12,700 nt of DNA from JAAYQA01 sp964510345. GTDB taxonomy: Bacteria > Bacillota > Clostridia > Tissierellales > Peptoniphilaceae. How positions within the stretch are numbered: the first letter of the stretch is position 1; the number at the start of each line of letters is the position of its first letter. The notes below the pieces were generated by a model that did not search any database, was not told where the DNA came from, and saw nothing but the letters and a program-made list of their open reading frames with translations. Positions 1 through 7,479 of this stretch are shown here, one piece after another. The position numbers and the translations under genes were made by a program. The stretch spans positions 1-12,700 of the forward strand of contig CAZEBB010000044.1 in assembly GCA_964510345.1 (NCBI GenBank), given 5' to 3'.

Positions 1-126
1 ATTTATATCGTACGCCAGAAGAAATTCCTGTTCCCGCATGGGGAAACGGTGCTGCAAGATGGAGACCGAGCGATCGTCGTCACGACAAAAACCGGTATTA
101 AAGATATCAAGGAGTTGTTGGTATAG
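1..126 (+). CDS. trkA: TrkA C-terminal fragment (K+ uptake regulatory subunit)
   Basis: This is the last 41 codons of a gene that begins before the window, ending in TAG at 124-126. The visible residues (FLFPHGETVLQDGDRAIVVT and onward) fit the end of a TrkA_C (RCK_C) domain, whose usual pattern is a strand, a 'G-x-T-x-L-x-x-GD' turn and a final strand. TrkA is the cytosolic nucleotide-binding ring that gates TrkH/KtrB potassium channels. The identification rests on this short match plus the two TrkH genes that follow after only 3 bases, which makes a trkA-trkH operon very likely. The N-terminal NAD-binding domain is outside the window, so a KtrA-type single-RCK protein cannot be excluded. 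Confidence 0.8.
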   Translation: MYIVRQKKFLFPHGETVLQDGDRAIVVTTKTGIKDIKELLV

Positions 127-129
127 CCC

Positions 130-1572
130 GTGAATACAAGAATGGTTTTACACACTCTGGGTCAGATGTTGAAACTGGAAGCCTTGTTCTTTGTGTTGCC
201 CTTGTTGGTGAGCGGGATTTATCACGAACAGACGCAAGCGAGTTGGATCATCGCCATCGCCGTCACATATTTGGTCGGGTTTGCACTTACGTCACTCCGT
301 ATTCAATCGGAACTGATGTTTGCCCGTGAAGGGATGGCAATTACAGCTCTTTCTTGGATTTTCCTTTCGGTATTCGGCGCGATGCCCTTTATGCTGACGG
401 GAACCATCCCGTCATTTGTCGACGCGTTTTTTGAGACGGTATCCGGCTTTACGACGACGGGTGCATCGATCCTCTCCGATGTGGAGAGTTTGCCGCACTC
501 GATCTTGTTTTGGCGCAGCTTCACACACTTGATCGGAGGCATGGGGGTGCTTGTGTTTGCACTTGCCATTATGCCGAAGATCAATCAGCGCTCGATTCAT
601 ATTCTTCGCGCGGAATCACCCGGACCGGTGGTCGGCAAACTCGTGAGCCGTTTAGGAGGCACGGCGCGAATCCTCTATGGGATCTACCTCGGGATGACGG
701 CGATCCAAATCGTGTTGTTGCTGCTGGGGGGCATGCCGCTATTCGACAGTCTATTGACGGCGTTCGGATCGGCGGGCACCGGCGGATTCGGGATCAAGAA
801 TAACAGCATGGCGTTTTACAACTCTTCGTATTTGGATATCGTCGTCGGCGTGTTTGTCGTTTTGTTCGGCGTCAACTTTAATATTTATCACTTGTTATTG
901 CTGCGTGAGACGAAACTTGCCTTCAAAAATGAGGAGCTGAGAGCGTACGTGGGCATTATTGCCGTTGCGACGATCGTCGTCGCACTATCGATCATGCCAA
1001 TGTATGCGAATGCGAACAAAGCGTGGGTCGATTCGTTTTTTCAAGTGGCGTCCATCATCACGACCACCGGCTACTCCAATGCCGATTTTGATGTCTGGCC
1101 GGTATTTGCACGTGCCGTACTCTTATTGCTGATGTTTATCGGCGCTTGTGCCGGTTCAACCGGCGGTGGGATCAAGGTCTCGCGACTGGTCATCCTCACC
1201 AAAGGCGGTATCGAACAACTGCGCAAATCGATTCAACCGAATCGAGTCGTCCCGGCACAGGTCGACAAGGCGGCCGTACCTGATACGCTGATGAAGGCGG
1301 TCGGCTTATATTTATTTGTCTACATGGTGATCTTTGTGCTGTCCGTACTGCTTTTAACACTGGACCATCTGGATTTGGTCACCTCATTTTCTGCCGTGGC
1401 GGCGACCTTCAATAATATCGGCCCGGGCTTAGGACTCGTCGGGCCTATGCAGAATTACGGACATCTGAACGATGTCGCGAAAGTACTTTTATCTTGGTGT
1501 ATGCTATTGGGTCGATTGGAGATCTTTCCGATATTGGCGCTCTTTACACCGGAAATGTGGCGTAAACGCTAG
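130..1572 (+). CDS. trkH: TrkH-family potassium uptake channel, first copy
   Basis: This is an integral membrane K+ translocating subunit of 480 residues, the usual TrkH length. It carries four pore-loop repeats. Filter segments are visible at TTTGAS (108-113), AGTGGFG (215-221), TTTGYS (311-316) and TFNNIGPG (426-433), each keeping the filter glycine. The intramembrane gate loop reads GACAGSTGGGIK (338-349), as expected for TrkH, and GRLEIFPIL (461-469) is the family C-terminal signature. The start is GTG at 130. An AAGGAG at 109-114 sits rather far upstream (15 bases), but the start aligns exactly with that of the next gene (M-N-x-R-M), which supports it. It begins 3 bases after trkA, so it should be co-transcribed and translationally coupled. 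It is the canonical member of the pair: all pore and gate motifs are intact. Confidence 0.95.
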   Translation: MNTRMVLHTLGQMLKLEALFFVLPLLVSGIYHEQTQASWIIAIAVTYLVGFALTSLRIQSELMFAREGMAITALSWIFLSVFGAMPFMLTGTIPSFVDAFFETVSGFTTTGASILSDVESLPHSILFWRSFTHLIGGMGVLVFALAIMPKINQRSIHILRAESPGPVVGKLVSRLGGTARILYGIYLGMTAIQIVLLLLGGMPLFDSLLTAFGSAGTGGFGIKNNSMAFYNSSYLDIVVGVFVVLFGVNFNIYHLLLLRETKLAFKNEELRAYVGIIAVATIVVALSIMPMYANANKAWVDSFFQVASIITTTGYSNADFDVWPVFARAVLLLLMFIGACAGSTGGGIKVSRLVILTKGGIEQLRKSIQPNRVVPAQVDKAAVPDTLMKAVGLYLFVYMVIFVLSVLLLTLDHLDLVTSFSAVAATFNNIGPGLGLVGPMQNYGHLNDVAKVLLSWCMLLGRLEIFPILALFTPEMWRKR

Positions 1573-1581
1573 GAGATCGTT

Positions 1582-3018
1582 ATGAACTTTCGGATGATCA
1601 TGCAAGTGATTGGGAGAATCCTGCGGATTCAAGCTTTCTTATTTCTACTTCCCCTTATCGTAGGAACCGCATTTCGTGACGGGACCCCGGTGTTGTGGAT
1701 TTTTTGCATGTCATCGGTCTTTTTCATCGGTACGCTTCTCACCAAGCTTAAAGTTCCATCGTCCGACATGTATCCGAAAGACGGGATGGCAATCGTTGCG
1801 ATGGCGTGGGTTGCATTGTCGCTCACTTGTGCGGCTCCCTTTACGCTAACAGGGACCATACCGAATTATGTGGATGCGATATTCGAAACCGTCTCCGGAC
1901 TGACGACAACCGGCGCCTCTCTGGTAAACGATGTTGAATCGCTCGCACCTTCCGTGTTGTTCTGGCGAAGCTTCACACAATACATGGGCGGGATGGGGAT
2001 CCTGCTTATGACCTTGGCGATCATGCCGAAGGTCAACAAGCGCTCGATCCTCATGATGAGAGCGGAAGTGCCGGGGCCGACCGTAGGAAAGCTGGCTTCT
2101 CGCATGGTGACGACCGCTCGGATATTGTATTCGATCTATTTAGTTCTGACCTTACTGAATGTTCTTTTTCTTATGCTCGGCGGCGTTTCCTTTTTTGAAA
2201 GCCTCTTATTGGCCTTTGGTTCTGCGGGTACGGGGGGGTTCGCCATACGAGAGGCCAATATTGCCCATTACGGGTCCCATTATATCGAAATGGTCGTCGC
2301 GATTTTTACGATGCTCTTCGGTATCAACTTTAATATTTTCTTTCTCTTTATCATGCGGAGGCAACGCCTCGCGATCCGTAATGAAGAATTCCGCGTTTAC
2401 CTGGCGTTGATTTTCGGGTGCACCGTCATCATCGCACAGAGCATATTGCACCAGTTCCCGAATTCTCTCATCGCATACAAAGAGGCATTTTTCCATGTGG
2501 TTTCGATGATTACATCCACCGGTTATTACACGGAAAATCTCCATGAATGGCCCATGTACTCGCGCGCGGTGCTGATGCTCCTAATGCTGGTCGGCGCTTG
2601 CGCCGGTTCGACTGCCGCAGGTTTGAAGATATCGAGAGTCTTGATCCTGGGGAAAGGGGCGATCCAAGAGGCCAAGCGCTTCGTGCACCCGAATCGCGTG
2701 ATTCCGGTGCAGATGGACGGTCATAAACTCCCGGATGCACTCGTACGAAGTGTAGGAATTTACTTATTTGTCTATGCCTGCCTATTTCTATTAACGCTGA
2801 TGATCCTCGCCGGACGAGGAATGAACTTATTACAGGCGTTTACGGCAACCATGTCTTCACTGAACAATATTGGTATGGAGATCATCGGTGAACCGGTGGC
2901 ATATGGGGGATTGGATTACGGGACAAAACTATTCTTGAGTCTGATTATGATCGTCGGAAGACTGGAACTCTTCCCGATTCTCGTGTTGATGATGCCATCT
3001 ACATGGCGTAAAGTGTAG
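1582..3018 (+). CDS. TrkH-family potassium channel, second copy with altered gate loop
   Basis: This 478-residue membrane protein aligns without gaps to the preceding TrkH over about 430 residues. Counting by eye, about 230 positions are identical, so the duplication looks old. Three filter segments are well kept: TTTGAS (108-113), AGTGGFA (215-221) and TSTGYY (311-316). The fourth is SLNNIGME (426-433), which keeps the filter glycine G431 but replaces the usual P-G that follows with M-E. The gate loop reads GACAGSTAAGLK (338-349), with two of three consecutive glycines replaced by alanine. The start is ATG at 1582, with AGGAG at 1571-1575 overlapping the previous stop codon and a 9-base gap between genes, so it lies in the trkA-trkH operon. 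It is probably a functional channel subunit, but its gating or ion selectivity may differ. Whether it works alone, with the same TrkA, or in a mixed dimer cannot be read from the sequence. Confidence 0.93.
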   Translation: MNFRMIMQVIGRILRIQAFLFLLPLIVGTAFRDGTPVLWIFCMSSVFFIGTLLTKLKVPSSDMYPKDGMAIVAMAWVALSLTCAAPFTLTGTIPNYVDAIFETVSGLTTTGASLVNDVESLAPSVLFWRSFTQYMGGMGILLMTLAIMPKVNKRSILMMRAEVPGPTVGKLASRMVTTARILYSIYLVLTLLNVLFLMLGGVSFFESLLLAFGSAGTGGFAIREANIAHYGSHYIEMVVAIFTMLFGINFNIFFLFIMRRQRLAIRNEEFRVYLALIFGCTVIIAQSILHQFPNSLIAYKEAFFHVVSMITSTGYYTENLHEWPMYSRAVLMLLMLVGACAGSTAAGLKISRVLILGKGAIQEAKRFVHPNRVIPVQMDGHKLPDALVRSVGIYLFVYACLFLLTLMILAGRGMNLLQAFTATMSSLNNIGMEIIGEPVAYGGLDYGTKLFLSLIMIVGRLELFPILVLMMPSTWRKV

Positions 3019-3047
3019 TTGTTTCTAAGCATGTGCTTTGCTATACT
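3019..3047 (+). promoter_or_regulatory. Candidate sigma-A type promoter for trpS-pgsA
   Basis: TTGTTT (3019-3024) and TATACT (3042-3047) are separated by 17 bases, with the -10 matching consensus at 5 of 6 positions and the -35 at 3 of 6. The site begins immediately after the trkH stop codon, and transcription would start near 3054. The trpS leader would then be about 35 bases, too short for a T-box. No convincing terminator lies between the trkH gene and trpS, so read-through from the Trk operon is also possible. Confidence 0.5.
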
Positions 3048-3087
3048 CAAATGCAGAGCCGTGATAAAATGATGGTAAGGAGTAATC

Positions 3088-4077
3088 ATGAAAAAGAAAA
3101 TTGTATTTAGCGCCGTACAACCTTCCGGTGCATTGACGATAGGGAACTATTTGGGAGCACTACAGCAGTTTCCGGCATTGCAGGATGAATACGACTGTCT
3201 ATTCGGCGTCGCAGACCTTCATTCGATCACCGTCCCGCAAAAGCCAGCAGAGCTGCGCAAGCGTACGAAAGAAGTTCTCGCCTATATCCTCGCAAGCGGC
3301 GTTGACCCGGAGAAGAGCGTCGTCTTCGTACAATCGCAGGTGCCTTTGCACACACAACTCACCTGGGTACTCAACAGCATCAGCTATATGGGTCAGTTGT
3401 CTCGCATGACACAGTTTAAGGATAAGTCGAAAAAGTCAGAAGAGAATTTGAACGCTGCACTCTTCACGTATCCTGTCCTAATGGCCGCGGATATTCTTCT
3501 CTACCAGGCGGATTATGTTCCGGTCGGGGAAGACCAGCGCCAGCATATCGAATTAGCGAGAGACTTGGCGGAGCGTTTCAACAACAAGTACTCCGAAACA
3601 TTTGTCGTACCGGAAGGTTTGATCGACAAAACGATCGGAAAAGTCATGAGCTTAAAAAATCCGGAAATCAAGATGTCGAAATCCGATCCGGATGTCAACT
3701 CATACATCCTGATGGTCGACGATAAGGATACGATCATCCGTAAAGTGAAAAAGGCGGTAACGGATTCAACGGCAAACTTCCGCTATCACCCGGATCAACC
3801 CGGTCTTATGAATCTGATCCAGCTGTACCACTCATTTGCGAAAATCTCTGTGGAAGAGGTCGTGAAGAAGTATCAGGACACACAATATTCCGTGTTTAAA
3901 GAAGAACTCGGCGAACTGATTGCAGAAAAACTCTCGCCGATTCAGACGCGCTACAACGAAATCATGGCGGACACCGAGTCATTGGAGAAAGTGTATCGCG
4001 AAGGCGCGGAGAAAGCGTATTATCTGGGCAATAAAACACTCACAAAAGTGTATCGAAAAGTAGGGTTTTTACAATAA
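3088..4077 (+). CDS. trpS: Tryptophanyl-tRNA synthetase
   Basis: This cytosolic class Ic enzyme charges tRNA-Trp with tryptophan using ATP. At 329 residues it has the usual bacterial TrpS length. The N-terminus carries the AVQPSG segment (9-14) and the HIGH-equivalent TIGN (17-20). The KMSKS loop is intact at 195-199, followed by DPD. The GEDQRQHIELARDLAERFN region in the Rossmann fold is typical of the family. The start is ATG at 3088, with AAGGAG at 3077-3082 and a 5-base spacer. The next gene begins 12 bases after the stop, so the two are likely co-transcribed. Many Bacillota place a T-box ahead of trpS; the 69-base gap here has none, so this copy is not controlled that way. Confidence 0.98.
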   Translation: MKKKIVFSAVQPSGALTIGNYLGALQQFPALQDEYDCLFGVADLHSITVPQKPAELRKRTKEVLAYILASGVDPEKSVVFVQSQVPLHTQLTWVLNSISYMGQLSRMTQFKDKSKKSEENLNAALFTYPVLMAADILLYQADYVPVGEDQRQHIELARDLAERFNNKYSETFVVPEGLIDKTIGKVMSLKNPEIKMSKSDPDVNSYILMVDDKDTIIRKVKKAVTDSTANFRYHPDQPGLMNLIQLYHSFAKISVEEVVKKYQDTQYSVFKEELGELIAEKLSPIQTRYNEIMADTESLEKVYREGAEKAYYLGNKTLTKVYRKVGFLQ

Positions 4078-4089
4078 GGAGAAGGCTAT

Positions 4090-4635
4090 TTGAAAAAAGA
4101 GAGCGCATTCAACCTTCCGAATCTGATATCGATCTTTCGCATCCTACTCATTGGCGCATATCTCTATGTTTTCTATGGAGATATGCCCAATGCGAAATGG
4201 TATGCAGGTCTGATCGTCCTGTTGGCCGGTTTTTCTGACTGGCTGGACGGATACATCGCTCGAAAGTATGACCTGACATCCAAAGTGGGTGCAGCTTTAG
4301 ACCCACTAGCCGACAAGCTGATGAGTCTAACGGTGCTACTCACATTGGTTCATATTCGAGTGATTCCACTTTGGTTTTTTATCGGGATATTGGCGAAGGA
4401 GCTCCTGTTGATCGTCGGGGGCATCTGGTTGTATTTCAAAGGAAAGCATGAGTCGATCCCGTCCAATCGTTACGGCAAGATTGCCACGCTGTTTTTCTAC
4501 GTAGCCGTCATCTTGTGGATGGTAAAAGCTCCGGCGATCTTTCTGCAATTGGCATTTGGAATCGTATTGATCCTCAATTGGATCGCCCTAACCGGTTATC
4601 TCAGAAGGGCATGGCCACATATTAAGAACTCATAA
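4090..4635 (+). CDS. pgsA: CDP-diacylglycerol--glycerol-3-phosphate 3-phosphatidyltransferase
   Basis: This 181-residue membrane enzyme of the CDP-alcohol phosphatidyltransferase family most likely makes phosphatidylglycerophosphate from CDP-diacylglycerol and glycerol-3-phosphate, the first committed step to phosphatidylglycerol and cardiolipin. The full active-site signature is present: D50, D53-G54, A57-R58, G67, D71 and D75, with the standard spacing. Several hydrophobic segments flank it (about 11-28, 38-48, 77-90, 95-115, 133-170). The N-terminal 'NLPNLISIFRILL' opening is typical of PgsA. The start is TTG at 4090, preceded by AAGGAG (4076-4081) that overlaps the trpS stop, with an 8-base spacer. 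PgsA is preferred over other family members because of this opening and the length, but another head-group specificity is possible. Confidence 0.9.
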   Translation: MKKESAFNLPNLISIFRILLIGAYLYVFYGDMPNAKWYAGLIVLLAGFSDWLDGYIARKYDLTSKVGAALDPLADKLMSLTVLLTLVHIRVIPLWFFIGILAKELLLIVGGIWLYFKGKHESIPSNRYGKIATLFFYVAVILWMVKAPAIFLQLAFGIVLILNWIALTGYLRRAWPHIKNS

Positions 4636-4638
4636 CAC

Positions 4639-4677
4639 AAAAAACCCGCATCCGAATTTGCCCGGATGCGGGTTTTG
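4639..4677. terminator. Bidirectional intrinsic terminator between pgsA and ppdK
   Basis: A 10-base-pair GC-rich stem, CCCGCATCCG (4645-4654) with CGGATGCGGG (4663-4672), closes an 8-base loop and can extend by four A-T pairs. On the plus strand it is followed by TTTTG. On the minus strand it is followed by six T (the A run at 4639-4644). It lies 3 bases after the pgsA stop and 10 bases before the ppdK stop as given on the plus strand, so it can end both convergent transcripts, with the better T tract serving ppdK. Confidence 0.93.
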
Positions 4678-4682
4678 TTCAA

Positions 4683-7325
4683 TTAGACGTCTTTACGTAC
4701 GCTGACTCTTTCTCTTGCGACGGCTTGTGCGGCTGCCAAACGTGCGATCGGCACGCGGAACGGCGAGCAGGACACATAATCGAGGCCGGCACGATAGAAG
4801 AATTCGACGGATTTAGGATCACCGCCATGCTCACCGCAGATGCCCAAATGGATATCGGGGTTCGCTTCACGGCCCAATTTTGCCGACATTTCAACCAATT
4901 TACCGATACCGGATTGGTCTAAGCTGTCAAACGGACTCTCGTCAAAAATTCTCTTCTCAACGTATTCGCTCAGGAATTTTCCGGCGTCGTCGCGGGAGAA
5001 TCCGTATCCCATTTGCGTTAAGTCATTGGTACCAAAGCTGAAGAAATCAGCATCTTTAGCGATCTCATCGGAGAGCAGCGCTGCTCTCGGGATCTCGATC
5101 ATCGTACCGACGAGGTATTCAACCGTATCGCCTTGCTCTTCGAACACTTTGTTGATCTCGTCTACGATCTCTTCTTTGACATAGACCAATTCGGTGGGGT
5201 CGCAGATGAGCGGGATCATGATTTCCGGCAGGATCTGATGTCCGTCTTTCTTGATATGCAATGCAGCTTCGATGATGGCACGCGCCTGCATGCGGTAAAT
5301 CTCAGGATACGTGACGGCTAAACGGCATCCTCTGTGGCCGAGCATGGGGTTGAACTCATGCAGGTCGTTGACGGTATCTTGCAGTTCTTCTGCACTCACG
5401 CCCATCGTTTCAGCGAGTTCTTTGACATCCTCTTCATGCGTCGGAAGGAACTCGTGCAATGGCGGGTCTAAGAGGCGGATCGTAACCGGACGGTCGCCCA
5501 TGACTTGGTAAATTTCGTAGAAGTCTTGGCGTTGCATCGGTAAGATTTCACGTAAGGGAGCTTCGCGTTGTTCTAAAGTCTTTGCCAGAATCATACGGCG
5601 TACCGCAGGGATTCTGTCTTCTTGGAAGAACATGTGCTCGGTACGGCAGAGTCCGATTCCTTCCGCGCCGAAGTCGACCGCTTGTTTGGAGTCTCTCGGA
5701 TTGTCGGCATTGGTGCGGACTTTCATCGTGCGAATCTCATCGACCCACTCCATAAAGGTGGCAAATGCACCGGAAAGGATGGGGTCTACTTTCTTAATAT
5801 CGCCCACATAGACTTCACCGGTAGATCCGTTTAAAGAGATATAATCGCCCTCGTTGAGCACGATGTCTCCGGCTTTCATGGTCTTGGTGGATTCTTGAAT
5901 GCGGAGGGAGGTGGTGCCGGCAACACAGCATTTGCCCATGCCGCGCGCGACAACCGCGGCGTGCGAGGTCATTCCACCGCGAGCGGTGAGGATCCCTTGC
6001 GATGCGATCATGCCTTCGATGTCTTCCGGAGAGGTCTCTTGACGGACCAGGATGGCGCGTTCGCCGCGAGCGTGCGCTGCGGAAACGTCATCGGCGTTGA
6101 AGTAAATCTTACCGGAAGCAGCACCCGGAGACGCGGGGAGACCCTTCGCGATGACTTTGGAATTCTTCAGTTCATTTTCATCGAAGTTCGGGTGTAGGAG
6201 TTGATTTAATCCGTCCGGATCGACGCGCAGGACAGCTTCGTCCTTAGAGATGACGCCGTCTTCCACCATGTCGACGGCCACTTGGATCGCCGCTTGGCTG
6301 GTTCTCTTACCGGAACGGGTTTGGAGTAAGTACAATTTTTCGTTTTCAATCGTAAACTCGATGTCTTGCATATCGCGATAGTGCGCTTCGAGTATATGGG
6401 TCGCATCGACGAATTGATCATAGGCCGCCGGCATGACTTCTTTCAATTGGCTGATTTCATTCGGGGTGCGGATCCCGGCGACAACGTCTTCCCCTTGTGC
6501 ATTCATTAAGAACTCACCGAAGAGTTTGTTTTCACCGGTTGCGGGGTTACGCGTAAAGGCAACGCCGGTACCGGAGGTATCGCCCATATTTCCGAAGACC
6601 ATCGATTGTACGTTGACCGCGGTACCCAGATTGTCGGGGATTTGGTGGAGTCTGCGATAGACTTTCGCGCGGTTGTTGTCCCACGATTTGAAGACCGCTT
6701 TGATGGAGAACTTCAGTTGCTCAAATGGCTCTTGCGGGAAGTCGGCTCCGAATTCTCTGCGAACGATCGCCTTGTAGCTTTCGACGACATCTTTGAGGTC
6801 ATCTGCGGAGAGATCGGTATCTAAGGTAGCTCCCACTGCGTGTTTTTTCGCTTCAAGCGCTTCTTCAAAGAAGTGCTTCGGCACTTCCATCGCGACGTCG
6901 CCAAACATTTGAATAAAGCGACGATAGCTGTCGTATGCAAAGCGCGGATTGTTCGTGGATTTAGCGAGTCCCTTTACGGACTCATCATTGAGTCCCAAAT
7001 TGAGGATGGTGTCCATCATGCCGGGCATGGAGAACACGGAACCCGAACGAACAGAGAAGAGTAGGGGGTTTTCAGCATCGTTAAAGGATTTGCCCAATTG
7101 GCCTTCGACTTCTTTCAGATGATCGGCGATCTCTGTCAATAAGTCGTTCCAAAGCTCTTCGTTTTCTTCGTAGAATCGGTTACAAGCCGCCGTCGTTACG
7201 GTGAATCCCGGAGGAACCGGAAGTCCGAGGTTGGTCATCTCAGCTAGGTTTGCCCCTTTTCCGCCGAGCAAACTGCGCATCTCTTTGTTGCCTTCATGGA
7301 AGGCGTATACGTACTTGTTTTCCAT
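4683..7325 (-). CDS. ppdK: Pyruvate, phosphate dikinase
   Basis: This cytosolic enzyme interconverts pyruvate, ATP and phosphate with PEP, AMP and pyrophosphate; in anaerobes it often runs toward pyruvate and ATP in PPi-linked glycolysis. The protein has 880 residues, the family's usual length. In order it shows the N-terminal ATP-grasp domain (LGGKGANLAEM near 20-30, SVRSG with R93, and SMPGMMDTILNLG), the swivelling phosphohistidine domain (GGMTSHAAVVARG, catalytic H455, the same number as in the C. symbiosum enzyme), and the C-terminal PEP/pyruvate barrel (GTND with N767-D768, and GICGEHGGDP with catalytic C830). The start is ATG at 7325-7323, with AGGAGG (7338-7333) 7 bases upstream. A TTG two codons earlier is only one base from that site and is rejected. 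QMGYGFSRDDA replaces the more usual QMTFGFSRDDA. It is a single-gene unit, divergent from valS. Confidence 0.98.
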   Translation of the reverse strand: MENKYVYAFHEGNKEMRSLLGGKGANLAEMTNLGLPVPPGFTVTTAACNRFYEENEELWNDLLTEIADHLKEVEGQLGKSFNDAENPLLFSVRSGSVFSMPGMMDTILNLGLNDESVKGLAKSTNNPRFAYDSYRRFIQMFGDVAMEVPKHFFEEALEAKKHAVGATLDTDLSADDLKDVVESYKAIVRREFGADFPQEPFEQLKFSIKAVFKSWDNNRAKVYRRLHQIPDNLGTAVNVQSMVFGNMGDTSGTGVAFTRNPATGENKLFGEFLMNAQGEDVVAGIRTPNEISQLKEVMPAAYDQFVDATHILEAHYRDMQDIEFTIENEKLYLLQTRSGKRTSQAAIQVAVDMVEDGVISKDEAVLRVDPDGLNQLLHPNFDENELKNSKVIAKGLPASPGAASGKIYFNADDVSAAHARGERAILVRQETSPEDIEGMIASQGILTARGGMTSHAAVVARGMGKCCVAGTTSLRIQESTKTMKAGDIVLNEGDYISLNGSTGEVYVGDIKKVDPILSGAFATFMEWVDEIRTMKVRTNADNPRDSKQAVDFGAEGIGLCRTEHMFFQEDRIPAVRRMILAKTLEQREAPLREILPMQRQDFYEIYQVMGDRPVTIRLLDPPLHEFLPTHEEDVKELAETMGVSAEELQDTVNDLHEFNPMLGHRGCRLAVTYPEIYRMQARAIIEAALHIKKDGHQILPEIMIPLICDPTELVYVKEEIVDEINKVFEEQGDTVEYLVGTMIEIPRAALLSDEIAKDADFFSFGTNDLTQMGYGFSRDDAGKFLSEYVEKRIFDESPFDSLDQSGIGKLVEMSAKLGREANPDIHLGICGEHGGDPKSVEFFYRAGLDYVSCSPFRVPIARLAAAQAVARERVSVRKDV

Positions 7326-7394
7326 TTTCAATCCTCCTGTATTGGCAGAAGCTGTATGAGCATCATCGCTTCATACTACCTACTTATATTTTTA

Positions 7395-7423
7395 AGTTTA
7401 GTCGATATAGTAGATTGTGTCAA
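7395..7423 (-). promoter_or_regulatory. Promoter for ppdK
   Basis: On the minus strand, a consensus TTGACA (7423-7418), a 17-base spacer and TAAACT (7400-7395) form a sigma-A type promoter. Transcription would begin near 7388, giving a leader of about 60 bases before the ppdK start. The -10 box is only 4 of 6, so strength may depend on the perfect -35 or on a regulator. No terminator-like hairpin is visible in the leader. Confidence 0.7.
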
Positions 7424-7448
7424 TGAATATACAGGATGGTCATTGACA
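7418..7448. repeat. Perfect 9-base inverted repeat spanning both divergent -35 boxes
   Basis: TGTCAATGA (7418-7426) and TCATTGACA (7440-7448) are exact reverse complements separated by 13 bases, with half-site centres 22 bases apart, about two helical turns. Six of the nine bases in each arm are the divergent -35 hexamers TTGACA. The additional TCA on each arm is not required by promoter consensus. It could be an operator shared by ppdK and valS, or partly a coincidence of two consensus boxes facing away from each other. Confidence 0.5.
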
Positions 7449-7472
7449 GAAAGGGGCAAAATTGCGTATACT
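7443..7472 (+). promoter_or_regulatory. Promoter for the valS T-box operon
   Basis: TTGACA (7443-7448) and TATACT (7467-7472) are separated by 18 bases, with 6 of 6 and 5 of 6 consensus matches. The predicted start, near 7478-7480, falls directly at the 5' edge of the T-box Stem I, as expected. The -35 boxes of this promoter and of the ppdK promoter are only 19 bases apart, so polymerases on the two promoters could interfere. Confidence 0.85.
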
Positions 7473-7479
7473 ACGGGTA

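Noticed and set aside
3019..3060. Possible terminator after the second trkH (GCAT...ATGC)
   Set aside because: The pairing is only four bases with a very large loop and no T tract follows.
7326..7331. TTG start of ppdK two codons upstream
   Set aside because: It leaves only one base after AGGAGG, whereas the ATG at 7325 has a 7-base spacer and numbers the catalytic histidine as 455, as in C. symbiosum.
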